From positions 1 to 64,000 of the forward strand of contig JANDJL010000004.1 of assembly GCA_024330965.1 (NCBI GenBank): DNA of 64,000 nt. Reading direction: 5' to 3'. This DNA comes from Nitrospira sp. (GTDB lineage: Bacteria; Nitrospirota; Nitrospiria; Nitrospirales; Nitrospiraceae). Shown piece by piece: positions 16,468-26,379 of the stretch (positions are counted from its first letter, which is position 1; each line of letters opens with the position of its first letter). The notes below the pieces were generated by a model. It was not told the origin of the DNA. It worked only from the letters and a program-made list of their open reading frames with translations, and ran no database searches. The position numbers and the translations under genes are program-made.

Positions 16468-16775
16468 ACGTGCCTCGCCGGGCACTCGCTTGCCTGAATC
16501 CGGCACGTTACACCATCGAGGGGGCGGGGCCGATCTCCAGAAACCGGCTGCCACTCCCGATACCCACTACCCACCCCGCACCCCCCGTTCCCCCCGAATC
16601 AAGAAGCCACCGGTGGAGCGGATGGCGGATACCTGTCATCTCATTCCTCACCAAAAGTCGCCCCGTCCCAGGACGTGAGAAAGCCACAGGTTACTCAAAG
16701 AGAGGTCTGGCGGTTGTGACTTGGCGAGTAACGGGATCAGTCGATCGACCCGATTCGTCGTGAAACTGAACCGAG
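16468..16775. other. 308-base non-coding region before tRNA-His
   Basis: I see no gene on either strand here that combines a start site with protein-like sequence. It lies downstream of the 16006 gene and downstream of the leftward tRNA-His, so it probably holds terminators for both. No strong hairpin with a T-run stands out. Confidence 0.4.
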
Positions 16776-16853
16776 TGGGGTGGATGACGGGTGTCGAACC
16801 CGCGACCTCCGGATCCACAATCCGGCGCTCTGACCAACTGAGCTACATCCACC
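16776..16853 (-). tRNA. tRNA-His (GTG anticodon)
   Basis: Read on the minus strand the gene starts GGTGGATG and ends CATCCACC followed by an encoded CCA. The first G is the extra -1 nucleotide characteristic of tRNA-His, and it pairs with the discriminator C. D-arm TAGCTCAGTTGG, anticodon loop TTGTGGA with anticodon GTG, and T-arm GGGTTCGACACCC are all intact. It lies about 70 bases downstream of pyrF's stop, on the same strand. Confidence 0.95.
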
Positions 16854-16921
16854 ATCCAAGAGAGGATTGTCGCACCGCGGGGGCGATCTTAGCAAAGAGG
16901 TGCACGCCCCCGCAACCGAGG

Positions 16922-17635
16922 CTAGCCGCGGCCGTCGAAGGCAGTTTGCATTTCCACGACGATCGCCTCGACAGCCGCTACAGGATCCGCCGCATCTCGG
17001 ATAGGTCGGCCGACCACCAGGTAATCAGCCCCCTCCGCAATCGCTTGAGACGGAGTCGTCACCCGAGCATGATCATCCGTTCCCTTCCCCACCGGTCGAA
17101 CGCCCGGCGTCACAATCATAAAGCGAGGGCCGACCTTCTGCCGGATGGCGGTCGCTTCCCTGCCGGATGCAATCACGCCGTCGCACCCGATTTCCGAAGC
17201 AAGCAGGGCCCGAGCCGTCACTAGATCCTGGATGGTCCGTTGAATCCCCATCTCGCGTAAATCATGGTCGTCGAAGTTGGTTAGCACGGTTACGGCCAAC
17301 AACTTAAGCGTCGAGCCGGCCCGTCCTTCCACCGCCGCAGTCAGAGCCTTTCGATTGGCATGGACCGTGAGGAACTCGACGCCCATGGAGGCGACCCGCG
17401 CCGTCGCCCGCCGCACTGTTTCTTCGATATCGAGAAACTTCAAATCAAGAAAGACCCGTATCCTCCGATCCACAAGTCGCTTCACCATATCAGGCCCCGC
17501 GGCCGTGTACAGCTCCAACCCGATCTTGACGAAGGAAACGTGCCCTTTGAGACGATCCAACAGCCGCTCCGCCTCATCGGCCGACGGCACATCCAGGGCA
17601 AAGATAAGACGATCGCGCGCCGCAATGTCCGACAT
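16922..17635 (-). CDS. pyrF: orotidine 5'-phosphate decarboxylase
   Basis: This is a 237-residue TIM-barrel enzyme for the last step of UMP synthesis. The signatures are LIFALDVPS near the start, SFVKIGLELYTAAGP, the catalytic cluster VFLDLKFLDIEETVRRA (Asp-x-Lys-x-x-Asp type), and C-terminal VTPGVRP and DYLVVGRPI for phosphate binding. The start is the ATG at 17635 with GGAGAA seven bases upstream. A longer frame to 17731 would add unconserved residues and run over the rpsT leader. It is divergent from rpsT across about 85 bases. Confidence 0.94.
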   Translation of the reverse strand: MSDIAARDRLIFALDVPSADEAERLLDRLKGHVSFVKIGLELYTAAGPDMVKRLVDRRIRVFLDLKFLDIEETVRRATARVASMGVEFLTVHANRKALTAAVEGRAGSTLKLLAVTVLTNFDDHDLREMGIQRTIQDLVTARALLASEIGCDGVIASGREATAIRQKVGPRFMIVTPGVRPVGKGTDDHARVTTPSQAIAEGADYLVVGRPIRDAADPVAAVEAIVVEMQTAFDGRG

Positions 17636-17720
17636 TGAACTTCTCCCGTTCAGACCGGTGCTCCTTGACGAACCACGATTCTCTATGATACACGAACCCT
17701 CCTGTTTGGAGGGAACAACG

Positions 17721-17999
17721 ATGCCCGTCATTCACAAATCCACCATTCGCAGAGCCCGCCAGGCGGAACGCCGGCGCGAACGCAATCGAGCCACCATGAA
17801 CACCGTGAAAACGATCACGAAGAAGGTCTTGGCGGCGGTTGCCGACAAGAAAGCGGAGGATGCCGCCTCGCTCCTGCGCCAAGCCATCTCCACGATCAGA
17901 AAAGCCGCGTCCAAAGGCGTCCTCAAGCGAAACACCGCGTCGCGCCGTGTTTCCCGCCTGACGCTGCGTGTCAACGCCTTGTCCAGCTCCCGCTCCTGA
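17721..17999 (+). CDS. rpsT: 30S ribosomal protein S20
   Basis: This is a 92-residue basic helical protein that binds 16S rRNA. It starts MPVIHKSTIRRARQAERRR and contains the family's KTITKKVLAAV and ASKGVLKRNTASRRVSRL segments. A GGAGGG seven bases before the ATG fixes the start. Length is typical. It is transcribed away from pyrF, and its last 29 bases overlap the end of holA on the other strand. Confidence 0.95.
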   Translation: MPVIHKSTIRRARQAERRRERNRATMNTVKTITKKVLAAVADKKAEDAASLLRQAISTIRKAASKGVLKRNTASRRVSRLTLRVNALSSSRS

Positions 18000-19074
18000 C
18001 CGTTCGCACGTTCGAGACGACACGGACCGTGCCACGCCCAGTCAGCGGTGGGGTTCGTGTGGGCCCAGACGGCCTGGTTGTAGCCAGCTCGCACAGACGG
18101 AACAGCAGACGCTCCAAGACGATTCTGGGCCGTCCGCTGCTGCCGCCTTTGAGCTGCCCGTCGGCCTCAAACAACAGGCGGGAAACTGTTTGGAGATGCT
18201 CAAACGAAAAGCGCGACAAAAATGAGCGAACTTTTTCCGGGTCCATACGCAACGTTCTGGCAGCTTCTGCATCTCGGCCTCCGCTGGCCAGCACCTCCTT
18301 GACCTTCCAAATACGGCGGTACTGCCAGGCCAGGGACCCCAGGAGCCGAAGCGGCGCTTCGCCGGCCTCGAGATTGCGCGCGAGAATCGACAGCGCCAGG
18401 CCGCGCTGGCCATCGGCGATGGCGCGTGTCAGATCAAAGATCGAAGCGTCCGGCTCGATCCCGCGGAGCGCCTGAACATCGGCAGCGGTCACGGAGCAGG
18501 TGGGCGACGTATAGACCGCGAGCTTCTCCATTTCCCTCCGCAATCCGTGCAGCGATCCCCCTCCCATATCTTTCAAGGCCTGCCGCGCCTGCTCGTCCAG
18601 GCGAAGCCCCAGCCGCTCGGCCTCCTGAACGATCCATGCGTTCAGTTGTGGCTCACGCAGCGGGGAACAGTCGATCAGAACAGCCTTGCGAGCCAGCGCC
18701 TGAGAAAATTTCAATCGGCCATCCAGTTTTTGACTCATAAACACCAGCGTCGTGGTCTCCACCGGTTGATTCACATAGTCGATCAACATCTCCGTTTCTT
18801 TCGCCGGTAGTTTCTCCGCCGCTTTCACCACGACAAGCCGGCGCTCGGCGAACGCCGGCAGTTCCGACGCACAGTTTCGAATGTCGGCTCCGCTGGCTTC
18901 ATCCCCATAAAACAGATCGTAATTGAATCCCCCTTCGTCACCCAACACGACGGTCTTCAACACGGCCAGCGCGTGATCTCTGAGGAGATCTTCTTCACCA
19001 ACGACCAGGTACAATGGCGCGGGCGTTTGTTGCTTCAACGCCGCTTCGAGTTGAGACGGAGTCAGCGCCGCCAT
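17971..19074 (-). CDS. holA: DNA polymerase III delta subunit
   Basis: This is a 367-residue clamp-loader subunit of the HolA family, which opens the beta clamp. N-terminal PLYLVVGEEDLLRDHAL matches the AAA-like domain that lacks a functional Walker motif. FDLTRAIADGQRGLALSIL and GSLAWQYRRIWKVKEVLASG are the typical C-terminal collar segments. The last ~35 residues are Arg/Thr/Pro-rich and run over the end of rpsT, so they are probably not conserved. It lies 18 bases downstream of lptE and is likely co-transcribed with leuS and lptE. Confidence 0.9.
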   Translation of the reverse strand: MAALTPSQLEAALKQQTPAPLYLVVGEEDLLRDHALAVLKTVVLGDEGGFNYDLFYGDEASGADIRNCASELPAFAERRLVVVKAAEKLPAKETEMLIDYVNQPVETTTLVFMSQKLDGRLKFSQALARKAVLIDCSPLREPQLNAWIVQEAERLGLRLDEQARQALKDMGGGSLHGLRREMEKLAVYTSPTCSVTAADVQALRGIEPDASIFDLTRAIADGQRGLALSILARNLEAGEAPLRLLGSLAWQYRRIWKVKEVLASGGRDAEAARTLRMDPEKVRSFLSRFSFEHLQTVSRLLFEADGQLKGGSSGRPRIVLERLLFRLCELATTRPSGPTRTPPLTGRGTVRVVSNVRTVRSGSWTRR

Positions 19075-19092
19075 TTCGTCAATCCCTTCCGT

Positions 19093-19740
19093 TCACCGGG
19101 CAGCCGGAGGCCGTGTGTCGGCTTGCGGCTGAGGTGCCCTCCATCCACCTGAGTCGAGATAAAGCAGGAACCGCCCAGCCAGGTCGGCGGCCGCGAAGCG
19201 GCCGGCTTGCTCCAGCGCCCGATTTTGCAAGACGCGATTGAACTGGAGATCTCGCGTCACAAAGAACTCCGAGGCGCCTTTCGCCACTTGGCTCCAAATC
19301 CTTTTCTTGGTCTTGACCTCTTCCACATCGAGTCGCATCACCACTTCCGTCCGGCTTTCCGTCGTTGTCGTCTGGCTGAAACTCAACGTGGGCATGCTTA
19401 CGGAAAGGATCTCACCGGTCAGGACCAGATCGGCCGCGTCGGAATCCGGCACGACCTGCGCCCCGCTGCCGGACGAAAACTCGTACCGCACATAGTTCGT
19501 GTAGCGTGTTTCCAGATTCGGCTCAAAACTCCGGTTAATCAGCGTTTTGATCGCAAGACGCGGCGCGGAGCCCTGCACCACTGAACGATCCGCGCCGCCG
19601 ATAGTCGGGCCGGCCCCCTCCACACGGAACTGATACCCGCAACCGATCAGGCCATTGCTTGCCGCCACGGCAACAAGGACGACAGGCGCGAGAAGCGACC
19701 GCGCCGGCCCACGTGGCCTCCCGCCGATGCTCCGCTCCAT
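19093..19740 (-). CDS. lptE: LPS assembly lipoprotein LptE
   Basis: This is an outer-membrane lipoprotein of about 215 residues that plugs LptD for LPS export. The hydrophobic signal ends in the lipobox LIGC, followed by GYQFR, the usual LptE opening. Later segments (APRLAIKTLINRS, LVLTGEILSVSM, EVVMRLDVEEVKTKKRIW) fit the LptE/RlpB fold. I use the ATG at 19740, which has AAGGG about seven bases upstream. An ATG at 19764 is also possible. It lies between leuS and holA, the same leuS-lptE-holA order as in many Gram-negatives. Confidence 0.88.
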   Translation of the reverse strand: MERSIGGRPRGPARSLLAPVVLVAVAASNGLIGCGYQFRVEGAGPTIGGADRSVVQGSAPRLAIKTLINRSFEPNLETRYTNYVRYEFSSGSGAQVVPDSDAADLVLTGEILSVSMPTLSFSQTTTTESRTEVVMRLDVEEVKTKKRIWSQVAKGASEFFVTRDLQFNRVLQNRALEQAGRFAAADLAGRFLLYLDSGGWRAPQPQADTRPPAAR

Positions 19741-19782
19741 CTCGTCACCCTTGTCACCACGCATCAACGCTCCGCATCGCCC

Positions 19783-22218
19783 TCACACCACGAAATTGAT
19801 CAGTTTTTTTTCAACGTACACGACTTTCTTCACTTCCTTGCCCTGAATCCATCCGGCCACTTCTTCCCGGGCGAGACGTTCGACCAGCTCACGCGGTGCA
19901 ACACGATCCACCTCGACCTTCCCCCTCAACCGGCCGTTGACTTGAACAGGAATGGTTACCTGTTCGGCCACCGTCAAGGCTGGATCGAACGACGGCCACG
20001 ATTGCTGGGACACGCTCGGTGGATGCCCCAACCGTTCCCACAGCTCCTCGGCCAGATGTGGAGCGAACGGTGCCAACAGCCGCACAAACGTTTCCAAGAG
20101 CACGCGCGGACGTTGTTCCGCTTTGGTCAATTCGTTGGTGAACACCATCATCTGCGAGATCGCCGTGTTGAACCGCAGGGCCTCGATATCGTCGGTGACT
20201 TTTTTGATCGTCCGGTGGAGCAGCCGCTGCTGATCCACGGTCGGAGCCGACGGCACCACGGCCGCGGACAATCGCCCCTCTTCATCGATCATGAGCCGCC
20301 AAACCCGTTCGAGAAAACGGGTGACGCCCTCGACACCTCGGGTACTCCAAGGCTTCATCGCTTCGAGCGGGCCCATGAACATCTCATACATCCGCACCGC
20401 ATCCGCGCCGAACCGATCGATCATCTCGTCCGGGTTCACCACATTGCCGCGCGATTTCGACATTTTCTGGTTGTCTTCCCCCAACACAATGCCCTGATGC
20501 ACCAGCTTCTTAAACGGCTCCGGCGTTGAGACGACGCCGATGTCATAGAGCACCTTGTGCCAAAACCTGGCATACAGAAGATGCAGCACCGCATGTTCGC
20601 TGCCGCCGATGTAGAGATCGACCGGCATCCAATACCGTTCCTTGGCCTGATCGACAAGCTGCTCCTTGTTTTTCGGATCGATGAACCGCAGATAGTACCA
20701 GCAGGACCCGGCCCACTGCGGCATCGTGTTGGTTTCGCGCCGGGCCGGTTGACCCGTCACCGGGTCAGTTGTCTGAAGCCAGGATTCAAGGTTCGCCAGC
20801 GGACTTTCCCCCGTGCCAGACGGTTTGAAGTTGCTCGTCTCCGGCAACCTGAGCGGCAACTGCTCTTCCGGCAGTGGACGTGGCTCCCCATCAACCCACA
20901 GGATGGGAAACGGCTCTCCCCAATACCGCTGCCGCGAAAACAGCCAATCACGCAACTTATAGTTGACCGCCCGCCTTCCTTTCCCCTCCTGCTCAAGCCA
21001 AGCGGTGATCTTGGGAATCGCCTCCGCAGGCGTGAGGCCATCGATGGAGAAACCACTGTCCGGGGTCGTCGAGTTGACGAGGGTTCCGCGCTCGATGTCA
21101 GTAAAGGCGGCTTCCTCGATGTTCCCTCCGGTAATCACCTCGCGAATCGGCAGCCGATATCGCCGCGCAAACGCCCAGTCACGCTCGTCATGGGCTGGCA
21201 CCGCCATGATCGCGCCGGTGCCGTAGCTCATCAGCACATAGTCGGCAATCCAAATCGGCAACCGCTCGCCATTGACCGGATTGACGGCGTACCCGCCGGT
21301 GAAGACGCCGGTTTTCTCCCTCTCAAGCTCTTGCCGTTGTAGATCGCTTTTTCTCGCCGTCGTTTCGCGGTACGACGCCACAGCCTGCCGCTGCTCGGCG
21401 GTCGTCACGACATCCACCAACGGATGCTCGGGCGCGAGCACCATGTACGTGGCGCCGAAGAGCGTATCCGGTCTGGTGGTAAAGACCCGAACGGCTCCCG
21501 TGACATCGGCCAAGGGAAACTCGACCTCGGCCCCGATCGAGCGACCGATCCAGTTCTTTTGCATTTCGAGCGTGCTGGCCGGCCAATCAACAAGCTTCAG
21601 GTCTTCCAACAGCCGGTCGGCATAGGCCGTGATTTTCAAGACCCATTGCCGCATCGGTTTGCGGATCACCTCAAAGCCGCCCACTTCGCTTTTGCCGTCC
21701 ACGATCTCTTCGTTCGCGAGCACCGTTCCCAGCGCAGGACACCAGTTCACCGGTACCTCGGCGACGTAGGCTAAGCCGCGCTCGAACAATTTCAAAAAGA
21801 TCCACTGGGTCCAGCGATAGTAATCGGGGTCCGTCGTGCTGAGCTCGCGATCCCAATCGTAGGAAAGCCCGACCCGCTTCATCTGGCGCTTAAACGTGGC
21901 GATGTTTTGCGCTGTGGTGATCGCGGGGTGAACACCGGTCTTGACCGCATACTGTTCGGCGGGAAGCCCAAACGCATCCCACCCCATGGGATGCAGCACG
22001 TTGAAGCCCCGCATTCGTTTATAGCGGGAGACGATGTCGGTAGCGGTATAGCCTTCGAGATGACCGACATGGAGCCCCGATCCGGAGGGATAGGGAAACA
22101 TGTCGAGGCAGTAAAACTTGGGCTTCGACGGATCTTCGATGACTCGGAAGGTTTTTTGTTCCTCCCAGTATCGTTGCCACTTGGCTTCGATGGCCTGGTG
22201 ATCGTAGCCTTTACTCAT
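19783..22218 (-). CDS. leuS: leucyl-tRNA synthetase
   Basis: This is an 811-residue class Ia synthetase that charges tRNA-Leu. The HIGH-type motif is [12 protein letters not shown] (residues 42-53). The editing domain shows [21 protein letters not shown] and the conserved [15 protein letters not shown]. The KMSKS motif appears intact as [10 protein letters not shown]. The C-terminal [10 protein letters not shown] segment of bacterial LeuRS is present. It is the first gene of the leuS-lptE-holA unit, divergent from the methyltransferase gene. Confidence 0.97.
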   Translation of the reverse strand: MSKGYDHQAIEAKWQRYWEEQKTFRVIEDPSKPKFYCLDMFPYPSGSGLHVGHLEGYTATDIVSRYKRMRGFNVLHPMGWDAFGLPAEQYAVKTGVHPAITTAQNIATFKRQMKRVGLSYDWDRELSTTDPDYYRWTQWIFLKLFERGLAYVAEVPVNWCPALGTVLANEEIVDGKSEVGGFEVIRKPMRQWVLKITAYADRLLEDLKLVDWPASTLEMQKNWIGRSIGAEVEFPLADVTGAVRVFTTRPDTLFGATYMVLAPEHPLVDVVTTAEQRQAVASYRETTARKSDLQRQELEREKTGVFTGGYAVNPVNGERLPIWIADYVLMSYGTGAIMAVPAHDERDWAFARRYRLPIREVITGGNIEEAAFTDIERGTLVNSTTPDSGFSIDGLTPAEAIPKITAWLEQEGKGRRAVNYKLRDWLFSRQRYWGEPFPILWVDGEPRPLPEEQLPLRLPETSNFKPSGTGESPLANLESWLQTTDPVTGQPARRETNTMPQWAGSCWYYLRFIDPKNKEQLVDQAKERYWMPVDLYIGGSEHAVLHLLYARFWHKVLYDIGVVSTPEPFKKLVHQGIVLGEDNQKMSKSRGNVVNPDEMIDRFGADAVRMYEMFMGPLEAMKPWSTRGVEGVTRFLERVWRLMIDEEGRLSAAVVPSAPTVDQQRLLHRTIKKVTDDIEALRFNTAISQMMVFTNELTKAEQRPRVLLETFVRLLAPFAPHLAEELWERLGHPPSVSQQSWPSFDPALTVAEQVTIPVQVNGRLRGKVEVDRVAPRELVERLAREEVAGWIQGKEVKKVVYVEKKLINFVV

Positions 22219-22284
22219 GGTCGCATGATATTCAAAACGAGGGAGGAATCTAACATAGCCCCTTCGGCCTCACAAGGTTTCAGA

Positions 22285-23004
22285 ATGCGACGGGCCAACC
22301 ACCCCGTCCTCCAGCGCGCGATGGGATTCTACAGCGATCACATTTTCCCCCGTTTGATGGACTGGCTCATGGCGACAGAGGAATTCCGTCGCCTACGGTC
22401 CGAGCTGCTCGCACCAGTCCATGGCGAGGTGCTGGAACTGGGGTTCGGAACCGGTCTGAATCTTCGCCATTATCCCCCGCGTGTCGCTCGACTCCACACG
22501 GTGGACCCTTGCCGTCTCCTTCCACGCCGAGTCGCCGGCCGCATCGCCGCCGCCCCGTTTCCGGTCCGATTTGACCAGAGGAGCGCCGAAACATTGCCCT
22601 ATGGCGATCGCTCTTTCGACTTCGTGGTGAGCACCTGGACCCTCTGCACCATTGCCGATCCAGTCAAGGCGCTGCGGGAGGTCGGCCGTGTCCTCAAACC
22701 AGAGGGGTATTTTCTCTTCTTGGAACATGGGTTGAGCGACGATCCGAACATCGCGGCCTGGCAGCATCGGCTCAATCCGATTCAAAACGTCATCGGCTGC
22801 GGGTGCAACCTGAACAGACGGATCGATCGCCTGATCCAGCAAAGCGGACTCAGGCTCCTTCACGAGGAGCGGTTCGAAATGGAGGGGGTCCCTCGCATCG
22901 CCGGCACAATGTACCGAGGCAGGGCCGCCGGTCAGCTCCCCTGCACCAAGGAAGACAGCCTCTCAACGGACAGAAAACCGGCCGAAGGGGCGGGCGGCAG
23001 TTGA
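22285..23004 (+). CDS. class I SAM-dependent methyltransferase
   Basis: This is a 239-residue methyltransferase of the UbiE/Methyltransf_11 type. The SAM-binding motif I is VLELGFGTGLN. Motif II includes LHTVDP, and motif III is FDFVVSTWTLCTIADP. LREVGRVLKPEGYFLFLEHG completes the fold. A C-terminal segment HRLNPIQNVIGCGCNLNR resembles methyltransferases that act on small or lipid substrates. I use the ATG at 22285 (AAGG upstream) over 22321. The last ~25 residues overlap the HAD gene's end antisense by 73 bases. The substrate is unknown. Confidence 0.85.
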   Translation: MRRANHPVLQRAMGFYSDHIFPRLMDWLMATEEFRRLRSELLAPVHGEVLELGFGTGLNLRHYPPRVARLHTVDPCRLLPRRVAGRIAAAPFPVRFDQRSAETLPYGDRSFDFVVSTWTLCTIADPVKALREVGRVLKPEGYFLFLEHGLSDDPNIAAWQHRLNPIQNVIGCGCNLNRRIDRLIQQSGLRLLHEERFEMEGVPRIAGTMYRGRAAGQLPCTKEDSLSTDRKPAEGAGGS

Positions 23005-23621
23005 GAGCTGGATTTGGCGCTGTGGATGATCCAACCGAGACCGAACTCCCGCGCGGCGGCGAGACAGCGTTCATCGTCGTCGACGTACAGCGACCGCTTC
23101 GAATCAAATCCGACCAGCTCTCGACAAGCCGGCCAGTATTCCGGTCGCATTTTCAGATAGCCCACCTCGAAGGCGTCCACAATCCGATCGACGTAACGAT
23201 CCAAACCGGTCTTGGCGACCTTGACCGACACACCTGTTGGATGGGCGTTTGTCACGATGGTTACTCGCTTCCCAAGTTGCCGAAGGTACTGTAAGAATTT
23301 CCGAGCGCCGGGGAGAAAACCGATCATGTGATCAAGTTCCTTGTGCATCGCCACTATGTCAATACCGACCCGTTTCGTCCAGTATTGCAGGTCCGTCCAC
23401 GCCAGTTCGCCCTCCACCGACCGATACATGGCCATGAGGCGATCGCGAGCCTCCTCAAATGGCAGCCCGTGAAGACACGCGTACCGGCGCGGCAGTTCCT
23501 CCTCGAAAAAGAAATTATCGAAATGCCGATCCAACAACGTACCGTCCATATCAAGCAACACGTCGTCGATGTCGTCCCACTCCAGTCGGTAAGAAGTGCG
23601 GGGGAAGGGATAAGGAGGCAT
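22932..23621 (-). CDS. HAD-superfamily hydrolase, GMP/IMP nucleotidase (YrfG)-like
   Basis: This is a HAD phosphatase of about 229 residues. The nucleophile motif I is LLDMDGTLLD (Asp 24 and Asp 26). Motif II is VTNAHP. The motif III Lys lies near VGYLKMRPEYW and motif IV is YVDDDERC. HFDNFFFEEELPRRYA after motif I is typical of YrfG-type proteins that dephosphorylate GMP and IMP. I use the ATG at 23621. An in-frame longer start to 23663 is weaker. It converges on the methyltransferase gene with a 73-base overlap. Confidence 0.82.
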   Translation of the reverse strand: MPPYPFPRTSYRLEWDDIDDVLLDMDGTLLDRHFDNFFFEEELPRRYACLHGLPFEEARDRLMAMYRSVEGELAWTDLQYWTKRVGIDIVAMHKELDHMIGFLPGARKFLQYLRQLGKRVTIVTNAHPTGVSVKVAKTGLDRYVDRIVDAFEVGYLKMRPEYWPACRELVGFDSKRSLYVDDDERCLAAAREFGLGWIIHSAKSSSQLPPAPSAGFLSVERLSSLVQGS

Positions 23622-23740
23622 GCTGCAAAGTATACCGCAAAGGAGACCGATGGATTGGCGCAAAGACGAGGGGGCGTTGTCTTCATCAAAATCCTTGTGC
23701 TACGCTGCTTGATCCATGAATTTTCTTCGATGGTTTCTCC

Positions 23741-25117
23741 ATGATGCTTCATTCTCTACCCATTACCCCTCACGCTTTACCCCTTCCTTCTGCCCCCTCG
23801 CGCGTTCCGCTTGTAGCCATCATCGGCCGACCGAACGTCGGGAAATCGACGTTGTTCAATAAGATCCTTGGAGCCAAGGCCGCCATCGTGGACGACGTTC
23901 CCGGCGTCACCCGCGATCGAAACTACGCCGATGCAACCTATCGAAATCGTGTCTTCCGTCTCGTCGACACGGGGGGGCTTGACCCTTCCGCATCGGCCGG
24001 GATGTCGGCACTGATTCGCCGACAGTCCGAATTGGCCATCGCCGAATCCGATATTCTGATTTTGCTGCTGGACGGGCGATCCGGCTTGACCCCCCTCGAT
24101 CAAGAAATCATTCGGCTGCTGCGCGGCGCCACGAAACCGGTGTTCGTCGCCGTGAACAAGATCGACACGCCGCAGGCAGAACCATTGACGGCCGACTTTT
24201 ATCGAGCGGGACTGGACGTTCTCCATCCGATTTCCGCCGAACACGGATTGGGCGTCGCCGAGCTGTTAGACGCCATTTATCCCCTCCTGCCTCCCGCCGA
24301 GGAATCTGAAGAACTTCATCAGGCACCCCGCATCGCCGTCGTCGGCCGGCCCAATGTCGGCAAATCCACCCTTGTCAACGCGTTGTTGGGAGAAGAGCGC
24401 GCGATCGTCAGCGACATTCCCGGAACCACGCGCGATCCGATTGATTCCCTGGTCACCCACGAGGGTCGTCGGTACCTCTTCACCGACACCGCGGGCATCC
24501 GCCGCAGGGGGAAAATCGACCGCGGCGTCGAGGGCTACAGCGTGCTCCGCTCGCTGCGCGCCATCGGCCGATCCGACCTGGCGGTGTTGGTATTAGATGG
24601 GACCGAAGGCGTGACAGAGCAAGACACGAAACTGGCTGGAGCGATTCTCAAACAGGGACGCGGCTGTCTTCTCTGGGTCAACAAGTGGGATCTTCGCAGA
24701 AGCGACGGCAGCGCCCGAAAAGATTTTGAGCTGCAACTCCGCAGGCGGTTGCCCTTTGTACCGTGGGCCCCGGTTTTGTACGGCTCGGCCATCGAGTCGA
24801 ATTCCGCATCCGCCTTGTTCGTTCGGATCGACGAAGTCCACACCTCGTTCTCCAAGCGAATTCCCACCGGCATCTTGAACGCGTGGTTGCAAACCCTACT
24901 GTCGGCACACCCCCTGCCGGTCCGAACGGGCAAGCCGACAAAAATCACGAAATCCGCGTTCATCACGCAAGTGACGACCAAGCCGCCGGCGTTCGCCCTG
25001 TTTGTAGGACACCCGGAGGATTTGTCTCCCGCCTATCTGCGATTTCTCGAAAATCAACTGCGCGATACGTACGACTTCACCGGAACGCCGCTGCGCATCC
25101 TGGTCAGAAAAAAATAG
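23741..25117 (+). CDS. der: ribosome-associated GTPase Der (EngA)
   Basis: This is a 458-residue double-GTPase needed for 50S subunit assembly. The first G domain has GRPNVGKST (29-37), DVPGVTRDRNYADA, DTGGLD and NKID. The second has GRPNVGKSTLVN near 205, DIPGTTRDPIDSLV, DTAGIRRRGKID and NKWD. A KH-like C-terminal domain ends in FTGTPLRILVRKK, the family's usual end. Translation probably starts at one of the two adjacent ATGs at 23741/23744. The first 20 residues are not conserved. Confidence 0.96.
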   Translation: MMLHSLPITPHALPLPSAPSRVPLVAIIGRPNVGKSTLFNKILGAKAAIVDDVPGVTRDRNYADATYRNRVFRLVDTGGLDPSASAGMSALIRRQSELAIAESDILILLLDGRSGLTPLDQEIIRLLRGATKPVFVAVNKIDTPQAEPLTADFYRAGLDVLHPISAEHGLGVAELLDAIYPLLPPAEESEELHQAPRIAVVGRPNVGKSTLVNALLGEERAIVSDIPGTTRDPIDSLVTHEGRRYLFTDTAGIRRRGKIDRGVEGYSVLRSLRAIGRSDLAVLVLDGTEGVTEQDTKLAGAILKQGRGCLLWVNKWDLRRSDGSARKDFELQLRRRLPFVPWAPVLYGSAIESNSASALFVRIDEVHTSFSKRIPTGILNAWLQTLLSAHPLPVRTGKPTKITKSAFITQVTTKPPAFALFVGHPEDLSPAYLRFLENQLRDTYDFTGTPLRILVRKK

Positions 25118-25171
25118 CGTGGTTGGTTGACGAGCTGCAGGGAGCTCGTACGACCATCTGAAACCCGGCGA

Positions 25172-25187
25172 AACCCGTTTTCGGGTT
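25172..25187. repeat. small hairpin downstream of der
   Basis: AACCCG (25172-25177) and CGGGTT (25182-25187) surround a TTTT loop, 55 bases after the der stop. It may be a weak terminator for der. The run of T lies inside the loop rather than after the stem, so efficiency is doubtful. Confidence 0.35.
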
Positions 25188-25304
25188 GACTGTCCTGGCA
25201 ACCCGTGTTATTCGCATACAATCACTGCATTGATCGACCCACAATCCGAGCCGAGGAAGCGCCTGTAGATCGCCTTCCCGGACAAGCCGCCCGAAAGGTT
25301 TCGA

Positions 25305-26336
25305 ATGCTCCGATGGGTGAATGCCACGATGGTGTTAGTGCTCACCAAACGATTCTCTTACAGTCTGGGGGCTATTCTGATCCTTCTCTCGCCCTCTATC
25401 GCCCGTGCCAAGGCGCCGGATTTCGCCTCGGAGGAGTCGATGACGGTCGAAGAGCGGGAACCTGATCAAGCAACCGAAACGACCGATGTTTTCATCAGTG
25501 ACACCAATCCGTCGATCACCCTCACAGGCCAAGTCTGGAGAACCAAGCCCGGTATTGTGTTCTTGAAAACGCCGGTCGGTCTACTCACGCTGAGCTCAAA
25601 AACGACACTCAAAAATGTGCTGGCCTCTCACGCGGTGACATTGTGGGTCCATGACGTTCACTCCGCCATCGATATCCGAAAGCGGAGCGACGGATCGCTG
25701 ATCCATCGCTATCTCAGCGGACCATTCAAACGAAGTGACGACGATCCGACTAAACTGGTGCGATGGAGCCCGGAAGGGGAAAAGGCCGTCTCGCTCGGCT
25801 CCTATGAGCGATCGCTGTCCGGTTTCGAGGAAGGCGATCCCCTCACCGTGGAAGTCGATGAGACGGACACCGTCGTCGGCGTACACGATGTGCAGTTTGA
25901 TCTCCAGATCGGGCAACTCCCCACCGGACGTTCCGACGCACACCTCGTCCTCACCGGCACGGTGGACAAGCTGAAATCCAACTTTATCTTTCTCCGAACG
26001 CCTCTCGGCATCATCAACGTAAACGCCAAAATCGGCATCAAACACGCACATGTAGGACACACACTGACCCTATACATTCATGGACAGCACATGGTGGCGG
26101 ACTTGTCGGCGCCCCATTCTCCCTCGACAGCTCGCCGATTCGTGACCGGCCCGCTCGAATTCGCCTCGCCGGACCGCACGGCCATAAAATTGTGGACGCC
26201 CGAAGGCGAACAGATTTACCCGATCGATTCCGCAGATCATGGGAAAACCGCTCTGGCCCACTTGAAGGAAGGCCACTCCATCACCGCCGAACTGAACGAG
26301 CGGGGAGACATCGTCGACTTCCATCGTCCACACTAG
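25305..26336 (+). CDS. exported protein with two tandem ~120-residue repeats
   Basis: This is a 343-residue protein with an N-terminal signal-like segment (SYSLGAILILLSPSIARA). An acidic stretch follows, and then two homologous units cover about 70-195 and 215-340. Shared landmarks are LTGQVWRTKPGIVFLKTPVG against LTGTVDKLKSNFIFLRTPLG, the LVRWSPEGE against IKLWTPEGE stretch, and LSGFEEGDPLTVEVDE against LAHLKEGHSITAELNE. The units look like beta-rich small-barrel domains. No catalytic motif or known family is recognised. It lies between der and a sigma/anti-sigma pair in the same direction and probably works in the periplasm. Confidence 0.75.
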   Translation: MLRWVNATMVLVLTKRFSYSLGAILILLSPSIARAKAPDFASEESMTVEEREPDQATETTDVFISDTNPSITLTGQVWRTKPGIVFLKTPVGLLTLSSKTTLKNVLASHAVTLWVHDVHSAIDIRKRSDGSLIHRYLSGPFKRSDDDPTKLVRWSPEGEKAVSLGSYERSLSGFEEGDPLTVEVDETDTVVGVHDVQFDLQIGQLPTGRSDAHLVLTGTVDKLKSNFIFLRTPLGIINVNAKIGIKHAHVGHTLTLYIHGQHMVADLSAPHSPSTARRFVTGPLEFASPDRTAIKLWTPEGEQIYPIDSADHGKTALAHLKEGHSITAELNERGDIVDFHRPH

Positions 26337-26379
26337 CCCCGGCTTGACTCGTTTTCTCTCCTCCCCGTACACTGAGCGC

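Noticed and set aside
16776..16853. Attachment site at tRNA-His
   Set aside because: tRNA genes are common integration sites, but no integrase and no repeat of the tRNA 3' end were seen in the window.
17636..17731. Longer start for pyrF
   Set aside because: It would add 32 unconserved residues and run through the promoter region of rpsT. The ATG at 17635 has a ribosome-binding site.
25172..25222. TTGACT followed by TACAAT downstream of der as a promoter
   Set aside because: The two elements are 25 bases apart, too far for a sigma70 promoter. A 17-base spacing gives only TATTCG as the -10.
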